Origin: Prorocentrum cordatum
Lineage: Eukaryota > Sar > Dinophyceae > Prorocentrales > Prorocentraceae
Assembly (NCBI GenBank): GCA_963575745.1
Contig: CAUYUJ010012158.1
Coordinates: 1-64,000, forward strand
Direction of reading: 5' to 3'
Length of the DNA stretch: 64,000 bases
Part shown: positions 29,272 to 39,966 of the stretch, in pieces
Layout of the letters: every line of letters starts with the position of its first letter
Position numbering within the stretch: position 1 is the first letter of the stretch
Translations under genes and position numbers: made by a program
Notes under the pieces: generated by a model
What the model was told of the DNA's origin: nothing
Database searches by the model: none
The model's input: the letters and a program-made list of their open reading frames with translations, nothing else

Positions 29272-32200
29272 CCTCTCCATATTTCCATCCCGTCATCCCC
29301 ATCTCTCTTGTATACCGTGTTCTCTCTCTCTCTCTCTCTCTCCCTCTATCTCCCTCTCTCTCCATCTCCCTCCCCGTATCACTCTCGCCGCGCCCGCACC
29401 GCCGCAGCAAGGTTCCAGTACAACGACATGACCAAGCGGATCGAGTTCCTCTACAAGAAGAGAGGCTTCGAACACACATTCCAGACTCGCTGGAGCTTGC
29501 GAGAGCAGGAGGTCGCGCGCAAGAGCAAGACTCCAGCGCAGGTGTTGGGTCACGAAAGGGTGCGGTGGGGGAATGGTGGGGAGGCGAAGCCGGAGGAAGG
29601 AAGGAGGATGAGGAGGAGGAGGACGAATGAATGTAACCTCCAATACGCTGCAGGAGCGGGTGCCGAATGAGGGCTATATTACGGTAAACGAGCGAGGGCG
29701 AGAGAACACGAAAGGCGGAGAGGCAACGACCGAACAAGCAGCCGAAGCCCGAAACACGAACGGACAACGGAGAGGACGAACACAGATGAGGACGAAGATG
29801 AGGATGATGGTGAGGAGCATCAGGAGGAGGGAAGAGTGTGGGAGAGGAGGAGGGGCAGGAGGAGGAGGAGGACGAGGAGAGAGCATGTAGTAGTATACTG
29901 TCGTGAACCCCCCTCCCGAGGTGGCGGTCGCAGATGAGCTGGGCGCGCAGCTTGCAAGGGCGACGCCGATGGTGGCATGCGAGCAGCCTCTGGCACTGGC
30001 GGCGGGCGCGCAGCTTGCGGCAAGGGCGGCGCCAGGAGCGGCGGGCGCGCAGCTTGCGGCAGGGGCGGCACCAGGAGCGGCAGGAGCGGCAGCGGCCGAG
30101 GCGGCACCAGGAGCGGCTGGCGCAGAAGCATCGGCTGGGGCGGCGCCAGGAGCGGCAGGAGCGCAGCTTTCGGCAAGGGCCGCACCAGGAGAGGCTGGCG
30201 CAGAAGCATCGGCAAGGGCGGCACCAGGAGCGGCAGGAGCGGCAGCGGCAGGGGCGGCACCAGGAGCGGATGGCGCAGAAGCATCGGCAGGAGCAGCACC
30301 AGGAGCTGCAGGAGCGGCGGCGGCAAGGGCGGCACCAGGAGCGGCTGGCGCAGAGGTATCGGCAAGGGCGGCACCAGGAGCGGCAGGAGCGGCGTCGGCA
30401 GGGGCGGCACCAGGAGCGGCGCAGAGGCATCGGCAAGGGCGGCACCAGGAGCGACAGGAGCGACGGCGGCAGGGGCGGCACCAGGAGTGGCTGGCGCAGA
30501 GGCATCAGCAATGGCGGCACCAGGAGCGACAGAAGCGGCGGCGGCAGCTGTCGTGCTGCCAACGGCAGGTCCAGCGGCGGCAGCCGCAGCTGAGACGCCA
30601 TCAAGCAAGAGCAAAGCGGGAGACGAGCTCAACACGGGCGAGAAGAAGAGCAGGAAGCGCGGCCAGCCAGCGCTTACGAAGAGGCCTGCAGGAGGCACTA
30701 AGAAGGCAAGGAAGGATGAGTCTGAGGAGGCGAGAAAGCTGAGGGAGGACGAGGAGGCTGCGTCCGAGAGCGCGCTGCAGTTCCGCAAGCAGTTGTCGGC
30801 AGGGAAGGCGGTGTTGGATCTCGTCAACACGAGTGCCCAGTGGGCAACGCGGGGAACTACACTAACGAACGAGCTGCCCCTCCCCATGGGGACTACTGGT
30901 CCCTGCCCTCCCCCCACCTGCTTCCCCTTCAGCCTCTCCCCCTTCGCCCTCGCAATGCATCTCGCCATCACCCCCAATCTCGCGTGGGGCACCCGTGCCC
31001 AATGTTACGCGAGTCCTCCCTTGAGGCGAGCTTCAAGAACACCCCCGAGATCAAGGCGCTCGAGGAGAAAGTGAGCATGCTGAACCAAATCTGTCAGACT
31101 AACACGTTCGCCCAGATGTACGTCAACATGGACGCGAGCGTGGTCCAGGTTTTTTTTTTCCCCAACCATCTTGTGGTGTTTGGTCACCGCTTGGAAGGGA
31201 CAGCGCCCCGAGTTCATGTCCTTCCTCCTCCCCCTCCCAATCCTCCCTCACCCCGCCACTGCATCGTCTCCGTTTCGGCACACCCCTCAAACATTTCGTG
31301 GCACCATAAGGAGCGCCACCGAAAGTCTCCATGGTGCAATTCGCATGTGGACGTCGCACCCGTTTCGGCAAACCCCTCACACGTTTCGTGGCCCCGTGGG
31401 GAGCTCCACCGAAGGTCCCAATGGTGAAGTTCACATGTGAGCGTCACGCCCGTTTCGGCAAACCCCTCACACATTCCGTGGCATCGCGCCTGTTTCGGCA
31501 AACCCCTCACACGTTTCGTGGTCCCGTAGGGACCTCCACCGAAGGCCCCAGTTGCGCAGTTCGCATGTGGGCGTCACGCCTGTTTCGGCAAACCCCTCAC
31601 ACGTTTCGTGGCCCGATATATGGAGCCCCACCGAAGGTCCGAATTGTAGGGTTCACATGCACCCGTTGTAGGGTCAACATGCACCCGCCCACCTTCCCAA
31701 ATCGGCACGCACCTCACCCATTTGGGGGGCGCCATAGAGAGCTCCACCGACGACGATCCTCACAACTGCTGCACTCACAACTGCATCGGGTTGATACTTT
31801 CGCCAGGCTGTGTTTGCATGTATGTCTGGTGGGTTGCATCTGGTTGTATGTCTGCATGTGTACAGTCGAGCTCCGCGCTTCAGGATTAGGCATTCGCTAA
31901 TTTGGGTGTGGTTCGCATTTATATGCATATAGCGGGGATGATTGCAGACAGTTTCGGGTGCGATCCCACTCCAATTCTCTCCACCTGCCACCTCAACCAT
32001 GTTCCAATCACCATCGAACCTCCACCCTTCGACCCGCCCCGTTCACTCTACCCGCCCACCCCCCTCTACCGCAATTGCCTCAGGTTGGAGGGAAGGATGG
32101 ACCATATTTGATCGCATTGGTCTACTCCGCCCATCTATGCTTCTCACCTCGCCCGCTGTCCCTCCCCTGTTCTGTTAAACGTGGCTTCACAGCAATTGTA

Positions 32201-33258
32201 CACGGGCGACTACGCGCTCGCCGTTTCGAGGATCCCCTCCCAGCTCGATGGGGTCACGGAGGACATGGAGAAGCACGTGAGTGGCATCATCGCGCTCCGC
32301 AGCACGAAGGAGAAGTACTTCCATGGACAGTATATGGGCCATGGTCGAATTGCATTCCCCTTCCCCGTTCCCGTCGGCCCTCAAACCTTGATTAGACCCC
32401 CCCCCGTCGTCGGCACCTGGCCCTCCGCCCATCGCCCTGCACAGGCACCTGGCCCTGTCCCTGCCGCCGCCCTGTCGCCGCCTCGGTCCCTAGATCCCCC
32501 CCCCGCCGCCCGCCTCGGTCCCTAGACCCCCCCCCCCGCCGCCCGCCTCGGTCCCTAGACCCCCCCCCCGCCGCCCTGTCGGCCCCTGGCGTCGGAAAAT
32601 GCGCGTGTTAAGATTGTGTTAAGATTTGTTAAGATTTGTTAAGATTTGTTAAGATTTGTTAAGATGCGAATCTTAACACGCAAAAAACCGGTTAAGCTTC
32701 CCCCGCCTCAATCTTGACACGCAAAATACCGGTTAAGATTGCAAAAACACAATCTTAACACGCAAATTACCGGTTAAGATTGGTGTTAAGATTTGTTAAG
32801 ATTTGCTAAGATTTGTTAAGATTTGTTAAGGTTCCCCAAGGGGTACCAGCCCGCCGCTGAGGCGCCTCGAGGGGGTCAGGTGCGCGCCCGACGCCCCCCT
32901 CCCCCGCCCAACCGGCACCTGGCCCCTCCCAGCCGCCCCCCTCCTGACCTCGCATGGGGGGGGGCCATGGGGGGGAGCCATGGGGGGGGGGGCACCTCGT
33001 CATGCCATGGGGGGGGGGTCATCTCTCCATCCTTGAAGCCCCCATCCTCTCCTTATCCGCCATTTTCCTCGACGTGCCTCCTCCCGTGCCTCATCGTGCC
33101 CATGGCCTCCTCTTCCCCCTCCTCCTCCTCCTGCGCCTCATCCTTCTCATCCTCCTCCTCCTATTTATGCCTCCCATCCCAAATCCTCCTCAGCCCTTCT
33201 CCTCCACGCCCCTCCTCCCGTGCCTCCCGTGCCCAGGTGAAGGCCAGCTGCGCTGAGT
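28733..33258 (+). CDS. Multi-exon unknown protein with Ala-rich repeat, KRPAG module and helical C-terminus
   Basis: Exon-like blocks are about 28733-28804 (GASLLHRLPWRVVQ, then donor GTGAGC), about 28900-29010 (RLLEEGGRKSAAAVQGAM), about 29407-29540 (YNDMTKRIEFLYKKRGFEHT), 29653-29683, 29919 to about 30838 (long Ala-rich repeat, then KKSRKRGQPALTKRPAGG and a helix), about 31018-31148 (ASFKNTPEIKALEEKVSMLN), 32184-32273 (QLYTGDYALAVSRIPSQLDG, then donor GTGAGT) and 33237-33258 (VKASCAE and TAA). The tail reads as a clean coiled helix across three joins. A 4-bp deletion at 30420/30421 relative to sister repeat units shifts the Ala-rich frame. The left satellite arm sits in the intron after 31148. 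The start codon is uncertain, and the gene may extend the preceding entry. Confidence 0.5.
29228..29365. repeat. (CT)n microsatellite in an intron
   Basis: Two runs of CT dinucleotides (about 29231-29270 and 29320-29345) lie in the pyrimidine-rich intron before the exon at 29407. Confidence 0.85.
29990..30545 (+). repeat. Coding minisatellite of Ala/Gly/Pro units
   Basis: Units containing GCACCAGGAGCGGC and GGCGCAGAAGCATCGGC recur every 39 or 63 bases and encode AAPGAAG and GAEASA. The frame is kept until 30420, where TGGC is missing in one unit. Confidence 0.8.
31149..31809 (+). repeat. Left arm of an inverted satellite pair
   Basis: The arm begins with the 58-bp core element (31151-31206), then a TCC-rich stretch, then about six units of roughly 90 bp built from CGTTTCGGCAAACCCCTCAC, CGTTTCGTGGCCC and CCACCGAAGGTCCCA. 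It ends in ACGACGATCCTCACAACTGC and TTTCGCCAG. The same parts occur in the same order, reversed, at 34198-35497. This arm lies inside a presumed intron that starts with GT at 31149. Confidence 0.85.
32480..32580. repeat. Three ~33-bp tandem units with C runs
   Basis: The unit is GCCTCGGTCCCTAGACC followed by a run of 9-11 C and GCCGCCC, repeated three times with small length changes in the C run. Confidence 0.8.
32603..32829. repeat. AT-rich 11-bp-period array with mirrored ends
   Basis: Units of TTAAGATTTGT repeat every 11 bases at both ends of the block. Between them are inverted copies (AATCTTAACACGC) and repeated ACCGGTTAAG. The array is strikingly AT-rich against GC-rich surroundings and lies in an intron of the gene ending at 33258. 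Confidence 0.85.
32950..33025. repeat. G-run cluster with CCATGG spacers
   Basis: Four to five runs of 7-11 G separated by CCATG occur within 75 bases of intron sequence. Such spacing can form G-quadruplexes. Confidence 0.75.
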
Positions 33259-34197
33259 AATTCGGCGCGCCCCAGGGTGGACAGGGCGAAGCCGCCCTCG
33301 CAGTGGCTCGCTGGACATGACGCGAGGACCCGTGTAAGTTGGCAAGGGAGAGGGTGAGTTTGGAGATAGTGCTGTACAGTCAAATCGCTGAAATTGGGAC
33401 CACATTCGGTTCAGGAAGGGCTATGTTTGTTGGGCCGTTCCCGTCGTGGAACATGCGTGCGGTCTGATGCCCACCATGGTCAGAAAAAAATCACCCGTTC
33501 CTTATTATGCGTTCAGGGGGGCAGGGTGATGTGGAGAAATATGCACCGTGCACCGACGGTGATCGCCTGGGCGCAGTTCCCCCAGCGGAGAGCAAGCGTG
33601 TAGTTTCGAGATGAATTAGCCAGGTAGTTTTCGATATTCGATCGGTGTGCTGGCCGAGTGCCGAGCTGTTAGCTGTATGGGCAAGCCACAGCGCAAGCAC
33701 GGCACTGCATTTCCAGCGCCGACGCGTAGTTTCAACCGAGGTCTATATAATGTGGACCAGTAACGGCATGAGACGAGTTTCCAGGATTTCGGCGAAATCA
33801 GCTATTTCTACTTCAGGCGCATTCAAGCGCCCGTCCTTCTTCCTAAGTCGAACGGTTTTCCTCTATCCTCTTCAGGGGTCGGACGGAGACCCATCATGTT
33901 TCCACCCACTTCTTCCGGCCGACGGGTATGTGCCAGCAGCGAGATAGGGATCATATCAACGCTGAGGAAGAAACGGCCGACTGTCCCTGTCCCTCGTGGT
34001 CCTTCGTGTGTTTGCCCGTCCTGTCAATGCATGATAGCCTCATCAGTCGACGTGGAGTTCGCCCATGCTCGTATTGCTAAAGATGGTTGCAGTGGGTCGA
34101 GTTGCGTTGGGGGTTGGCCTCAAAATCCGCCCTCATTCAGCAAAAACGCCTTAACAAACTGCAGCCCGCTGTGCCCATGTGCCCCCATGCAACATTA
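33259..34197. other. Spacer between the satellite arms, no supported gene
   Basis: Sequence of ordinary complexity follows the TAA at 33258. I find no frame longer than 100 codons with protein-like content and no repeat. Confidence 0.45.
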
Positions 34198-35351
34198 GAC
34201 TGGCGAAAGACTCAACCAGATGCAGTTGTGAGTGCCGCAGTTGTGAGGATCGTCGTCGGTGGAACTCAGTATGGCGCCACAAAACGTGTGAGGGGCGTAC
34301 CGATGTTGGGAGGTTGGCGGGTGCAGGTGAACCCTCCCGCTGGGACCTTCGATAGGGGTTCCCTGGGCCATGAAACGTGTCATTGGTGTGCCGAAACGGG
34401 CGCGCGCGCTAGAATTTGCGAACTGCACAGTGGGGACCTTCGGTTGGCGCATTGTTGTTTTAGCTGTGTTGGTGTATGGTGTGGATTGGTGTTGTCTTCT
34501 TTTTGTTTGGTTCTTCGTTTCTTTTTTTTTTTTTTTCTAAATGCTTCGCGCCTTCTTTTTTGCCTATGGGCATCTGGTATCTGGGTAGGGGTGCGCCGAA
34601 ACGGGCGTGACGCTCACATGCGAACTGCAGCGCTGGGACCTTCGGTGCAACTCACTAGACCACCGAACGTGTGAGGGGTGCGCCGAAACGGGCGTGGCGC
34701 CCACATGCGAACTGCGCCACTGGGACCTTCGGCGGAACTCCCTCATGGCCGATGTGGCAACGAAACGTGTCGGGGGTGTGCCGAAACGGGCGAAGTTCCC
34801 ACATGCGAACTGCAGCAGTAGGACCTTCAGTGGAGCTCCCGATGGGGCCACGAAACGTATGAAAGGTGCGCCGAAACGGGCGTGGCGCCCGCATGCGAAC
34901 TGCAACAATAGGACCTTTGGTGGATGCCCCACGGCGCCACGGAACGTGTGAGCGTTGTGCCGAAACGGGCACGGCGCCCACATGCGAACTGCACCGCGGA
35001 GGCCTTCGGTGGATTTCTCGATGGCTTATTGGGCCACGAAGCGCGTGAAGGGTGTGCAGAAAAGGGCGCGGCGCCCACGTGCGAACTGCACAGGTGGGAT
35101 CTTCGGTGGAACTCCCCATGGAACCACGAACCGTGGGTGTGCCGAAAATGGCGCGGCGCCCACGTGCGAACTGCACAGCTGGGCCATTCGGTGGGGATCC
35201 ATACGTGCCCGCGAAACGTGTGGGGGGTGCGCCGCAACGGGCGCGACGCCCACATGCGAACTGCACCGCTGCGACCTTCGGTGGAACTCTTCCTGTGGCC
35301 ACGAAGCGTGCGACATGTGCGCCGAAACGGGGGCGATGCAGGGATGGGGGA

Positions 35352-35384
<33 letters not shown>

Positions 35385-35497
35385 GAGGAGGAGGAGGAGG
35401 AGGAGGAGGAGGAGGAGGAGGAGGAGGAGGAGGGAAGAACGCGGGGCGCTGTCTCGTCAAAACGAAGGCCGAACACCACATACTGGTTGGGAAGCAA
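34198..35497 (-). repeat. Right arm of an inverted satellite pair
   Basis: On the minus strand the order is core element (35496-35437), a (TCC)n tract of about 90 bases, then about ten units of 84-98 bp (mostly 90) with CGCCCGTTTCGGC and GTTCGCATGTGGGCG, ending in the same ACGATCCTCACAACTGC and TTTCGCCAG as the left arm. A T-rich insertion of about 130 bases interrupts it near 34450-34590. Open frames across the arm are repeat-derived and not genes. Confidence 0.85.
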
Positions 35498-36470
35498 TGT
35501 CGTCTGCACCGACACTGGCGCGTAAGCTACCTGCGTGAGGTCGCGCGTAGGAGCCCTCGTCTCTGATGCAGCGTGCCGCGCTGGCGGCCCACGTAAGCCG
35601 CCGCGCAAGGTCGCTAGACCAGTTGTTGGTTGCTACCTATGTGCAGTGCACGTATCTGCTGGTGTTCGAACGTGTCCGCCCGCATTCCGTCACCGACGGG
35701 AGTTGGTTGGTGACGGGTTTGGAGAGGGCGGCGCCGCTGCCAATGTCGAGCTCCTTACCCCATCCGTCGACCTACGCATTCCCTCCACCTCCTCCCCCCT
35801 TCTCCTCCTGTTCCCTGTTGTCCTCCAGCCTCTAGTCCCCCGCTGCCTCCCCCCCCCCCCGCGCTTTGCCCCCCAATCCAACCCAGCCCACCCGCAACTT
35901 GGTTTGCAGAGACCACGCATGCGGCGGCGATTGCGATGAGTGCTCGGGGTTGGCTGGTGTATCTCTGGGGCCGCGTTCGCCCGCGCATGCTCGCGCGCAG
36001 CAGCGGCCAGCTGGCGTGGCGCGACTGACGCGACCGCGGCGGCGCTGACCGCGTGGCACTTCCCAGCGGGCACTTCACCGCGAGTCGGCGACACGGGCGG
36101 GCGCGGCGTCATGGCCGACGCCGCGTGGAAATGAAGGGCCTCGGCACGCCCCCGCGCGAGGAACACCCCGACGACGGAACCGCCGCGCGCGGGGCCACGC
36201 GGGCGGCCATAGCCAGCGCCCTATGGGGCGGGACCTTGGCCCTATGCAAACGGCGCTTTACGGCTAGAGCCCTATGTTGCAAGCCCCATTGGTAAACTCA
36301 CGCGCGGGGCCCTATACGGAGGGCGGGGCGCGGGCTGGCCCCGACCGCAATAGGCGCGGCCACCCCTTCCGATCCGCCCCCGGCTGCAACCTCAGCCGCC
36401 GCCTTGGCTCGAGCCGTTGTTTGTTAGGAACGCCGTCGGTCGAGCTGCGCGCACAGTGCGTTCAACGCCC
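35498..36470. other. Intergenic spacer
   Basis: Ordinary-complexity GC-rich sequence with GCCCTAT repeats near 36220-36320. No convincing exon is seen. The last 60 bases form the presumed 5' UTR of the following gene. Confidence 0.4.
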
Positions 36471-38579
36471 ATGCCGCCGAAGAAGAAGCCGCGGTGGGAT
36501 GCCAGCCCGTCGCAAGAGCCCGACGCCGCCGATGGCGGCCCGCCGCTGGGCTGGGACAGCCGCGCAGACGATGGCGGGCGCGGCGGGGCCCAGGAAGCGC
36601 AGTGCGAAGCAGGAGAGCGCCTCTGTGAAATGTGGCTTCTCGGATACTGCGAGGGCAGACTCACGGCCAAAGACGCGTGCTCGTTCGCGCGGCTCGCCCA
36701 CGAGTCGGGCGCGCCAGGGCCGTTCCACCGCTACATGCTCAGCCCCGACAGCGCGACGGGCAACTTCCAGAAGAAGTTGGACCGCGCCTTCAATTTCGTC
36801 AAGATGGTGGAGCCCGTGGACGTCGAGGCGCCGATGCTCCGCAGGAGGTCTCAGCGGGTCGCGGGCAGCATTCTGCTGACGCCGCCGCATGAAGCCCTCT
36901 CCGCGGAGCACTTGGCTGACCCTGAACTGGCGAACAGGCTAGATGGAGGGGTCACTGGCGGCCCCGAGTGGGCTGACGCGTACGCGCAGCACCCAGCAGT
37001 GCGCGCTGCGGGAGGTTGCCCAGTGCACCCCGTGGCGCTGTACATCGACGGGGTCCGCTACACTCGATCGATCGGCCTGGGCCGCGCCGGCTCGTTCATT
37101 GGCTTCTTCGTGTACAGTCTGATCAGCCAGAAGCGTCACCTAGTTGGGCTGGTGAAGAAGTCGAAGATGTGCAAGTGCGGCTGCAAGGGCTGGTGCACGC
37201 TCTGGTGCATATTTCGGTTCTTGGCGTGGAGCTTCAGCGCCGCCATGAACGGACAGAGACCAGCGCAGAAATGGGATGGCACCGCGTTCAAGGAGGACGA
37301 CCACTACGGGGCCATGGCGCGGGATAGCCCCGCCCTCCCCTGCCGCATCGCCCTTGTTCAAATCAAGGGCGATTGGATGGAATTCTGCAGCGCGCTGGGC
37401 TTCCCGAACTGGCAAACGAAATACACGCCATGCATATTTTGCAAGGCGACTAGGGACGAGCTCTACCAGTTCTCCAGCTTGACTTCGAGGACGCATGAGG
37501 GGGGCACCTACGCCGACGGCGCGTACGATGCGAGTTGCGCAGACTGCGAGGTGGCGGTCACCCTGGCGTCCGAAGATGATCGGGTCCACCTGTTGAGCAA
37601 CTTGAAGTGGGATCCAGCCAAGACAAAAGGCCTTGGCGGTAGACTTTGCGCGGCTAATGTTCCGCGGTTCGGCTTGGAAGCTCATGACCGCCTGGAACCG
37701 TCCGTTGAGCTCCCAGACATTGGCGCTCTGTCAACAACGCCCATGCCGCCCGAGGGGCTGCGTCTGGCTTTCTGGAGGCGCCACTACATCGGCAAGGCCG
37801 CCACCGACCCTGTTCTCCGCCGCAACCCGCTCTTGTGCTCTAGCGTCATCGGCAATGTGCGAACCGTCCTGCGAATTGACACCTTGCACACATTATACCT
37901 TGGAGTGTGCCAAGTCTACGTTCAGACTGTCCTCTGGAAGCTCGTGTCCAAGAATGTGTTCAACGTCCAATGTGGGGTCGCAAAAGACAGGGTCGGCATC
38001 TGCTTCCGCCATCTATTCAACCACCTCCAGAACTTCTACGCTGATGGGGGAGTTGACCAGTCGTATAGGCTCGCAGAGTGCACGCCCTCCATGTGGGGCG
38101 ATGGCCCCGCGGGGCAGTGCCACACAAAGGCGGCCGAGGTCGGCCCCTTGATCTCGTGGGCCGTACGTCTGCTGGGTGATTATCAACTCCCTGGCGACGT
38201 GGGGGTGCATTTACGGTTGGCTGGCCAGGCTCTTCATCAGCACATGGCCATCATGAAAACCGAGCCGCAGATAATGTCGGATGAGGCAACGCAAGACCTT
38301 CTCGATACCTTCCATCGCCACACGTCCCTGATGATTCGCGCGAGAGCCCGCTTCGTGCCAAAACACCACCTCTGGGCGCACCTTGTTCAGTGCGCAGCGG
38401 CCAACGGTAACCCACGGTTTTACAGCACTTTTTTAGATGAGACCCTCAATGGGTTGGTCGCCACCATGGCCAAGGCTGGGCACTCCAAAACTTGGGAGCG
38501 CCGCATTTTCACGCGCCTGCAGCTTGTGCCATTGTTCAATAAGGGTAAGTATTTTGCATCTGTGCACGGCGGTGTTTGA
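36471..38579 (+). CDS. Large protein of a multicopy family, probably transposon-derived
   Basis: From the ATG at 36471 the product has 702 residues and begins MPPKKKPRWD, a likely nuclear signal; an in-frame ATG 54 bases upstream is less attractive. Numbered from that upstream ATG, a Cys cluster C-K-C-G-C-K-G-W-C lies at 252-260, P-C-I-F-C at 338-342 and C-A-D-C at 374-377, so zinc binding is likely. R-I-D-T-L-H-T-L-Y-L-G-V at 486-497 and F-V-P-K-H-H-L-W-A-H-L at 646-656 with GNPRFYSTFLDETLN at 664-678 are shared by many repeated dinoflagellate proteins. The D-x-x-H and HH motifs recall DDE transposase-like catalytic cores, but I cannot align a full triad. A strong GTAAGT lies at 38545, so the protein may be spliced to a further exon instead of ending at 38579. 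Confidence 0.6.
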   Translation: MPPKKKPRWDASPSQEPDAADGGPPLGWDSRADDGGRGGAQEAQCEAGERLCEMWLLGYCEGRLTAKDACSFARLAHESGAPGPFHRYMLSPDSATGNFQKKLDRAFNFVKMVEPVDVEAPMLRRRSQRVAGSILLTPPHEALSAEHLADPELANRLDGGVTGGPEWADAYAQHPAVRAAGGCPVHPVALYIDGVRYTRSIGLGRAGSFIGFFVYSLISQKRHLVGLVKKSKMCKCGCKGWCTLWCIFRFLAWSFSAAMNGQRPAQKWDGTAFKEDDHYGAMARDSPALPCRIALVQIKGDWMEFCSALGFPNWQTKYTPCIFCKATRDELYQFSSLTSRTHEGGTYADGAYDASCADCEVAVTLASEDDRVHLLSNLKWDPAKTKGLGGRLCAANVPRFGLEAHDRLEPSVELPDIGALSTTPMPPEGLRLAFWRRHYIGKAATDPVLRRNPLLCSSVIGNVRTVLRIDTLHTLYLGVCQVYVQTVLWKLVSKNVFNVQCGVAKDRVGICFRHLFNHLQNFYADGGVDQSYRLAECTPSMWGDGPAGQCHTKAAEVGPLISWAVRLLGDYQLPGDVGVHLRLAGQALHQHMAIMKTEPQIMSDEATQDLLDTFHRHTSLMIRARARFVPKHHLWAHLVQCAAANGNPRFYSTFLDETLNGLVATMAKAGHSKTWERRIFTRLQLVPLFNKGKYFASVHGGV

Positions 38580-39696
38580 ACCGAGGTTCCCCCGCGGGCG
38601 GAAAGGGAAGTCCAGATGTGGTGGCGCACCCGCACTTAACATGTATATGTATGTGTATATAAACATATATACATATATAAGATTACAACGTATAATCTCA
38701 CACATATGCATCACGTTTATCTGCTCGGCCCTTGAACGGAGCCCGAGTCAGGCCGCAGCCTGCGGGGAGAGAACCCAAGCCAACGATGCACAGCCCAGGG
38801 ACCGATAATGTTCTAGCCCGTGGCGTGCACACCGCGCCACGTATGCGTCTGGTAAAAAGATAAAGAACATCAGCAGAGTCGATTCCTGCGTCCCCGCTGG
38901 TCTCCATGATCTCGAGATCCTTGGGAGGACAGCAACGCCGTTCGCACCCCGCTACATGCCGCCCCGCCCTCTTGTGCTCATCAGCTGGGCCCGAGCCAGC
39001 TTTTTGGGGGAAGTGGTCTGCGCGCGATGACGGGGAAGCGCAGGCGTGACCCCACGCCGATCCCAGCTGACCTCAAGAGACAGGCGGGGGTCATAACGTA
39101 CACCAGACGGGGCTAGAACGATAATGTCAGTTCGAGGGCGCTCCAGTTTCAGAGCGCTCCGGAACACTCTGAATAGGCCGCGGCGCCCGAAACATCCTCC
39201 AGAACCGTCGGATCTCAGAGATTCTCGATTGGAGTTAATAGCCCTGTTCGCGCCCCGCGCGCCCGACGAGGCTGGCCCAGTGGGTGTGTGCAAGTTTCTA
39301 CGCAACGAGTTCAAGAAGATGTTCCCGAACCAGACGTTCGACCGACGTACACCGCAGGACGCGAGGGAAGGGCATGATAGGCACACAGACGGTGCTGCTA
39401 GCCTGGACCCAGGCCACACCCCCGATCTATATTCATAAACCGTGATGCCCGACCGTCATTTCATTCGTGTCGCCTGCATCTAGGCGGCGAGCGATGGGGG
39501 GAAATGAAAAGGTGCGGGCCTTCTCAGAATCCTCGGGAGTCCACAGGCCGTCTGAGAAATATTCCAAGCCTTCCCAAAAACGCAAACAACTCCCGAGGGC
39601 TTCTGAGAAGTCCCACCGCCTTCTGAGAAGACCTTTTCCTTCTCGCTTCCCCCCCTCACTCGCCGACCCTCCTCTTCCCCGCCGTCGGTGGCGCAG
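38580..39696. other. Spacer with one short possible exon
   Basis: A TATG/TATA microsatellite lies near 38640-38690. The frame at 39124-39438 includes CKFLRNEFKKMFPNQTFDRR, which looks protein-like, and may be an upstream exon of the methyltransferase-like gene. From 39500 to 39650 short CTTCTGAGAAG motifs recur irregularly. Confidence 0.4.
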
Positions 39697-39903
39697 GAGT
39701 GGATGAACCGCGTGATGAAAGGGGTCGGCGAGTTCAAGCACAACATCGTTGAGGACTTGGACTTCCTTGAGGTCTTCAGCGGACACGGCGGCGCGAGTGC
39801 AGCGGTGCGGAAGGCCAGGGGTCGGTGACGATGACGACGGTGGAGCAAACGATAACTGTGCCGATGGAGGGAGCAGGAGAGGGGGGAAGGATAATGATGG
39901 TGA

Positions 39904-39966
<63 letters not shown>

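Noticed and set aside
34600-35540. Several 140-320 residue frames with repeated RPFRRTPHTFRG-like or CRNGRGAHMRT-like text
   Set aside because: They are translations of the 90-bp satellite in different frames and strands, not genes.
36392-36413. Leader-like sequence before the gene at 36471
   Set aside because: About 15 of 22 positions match, mostly in GC-rich context; chance is a fair explanation.
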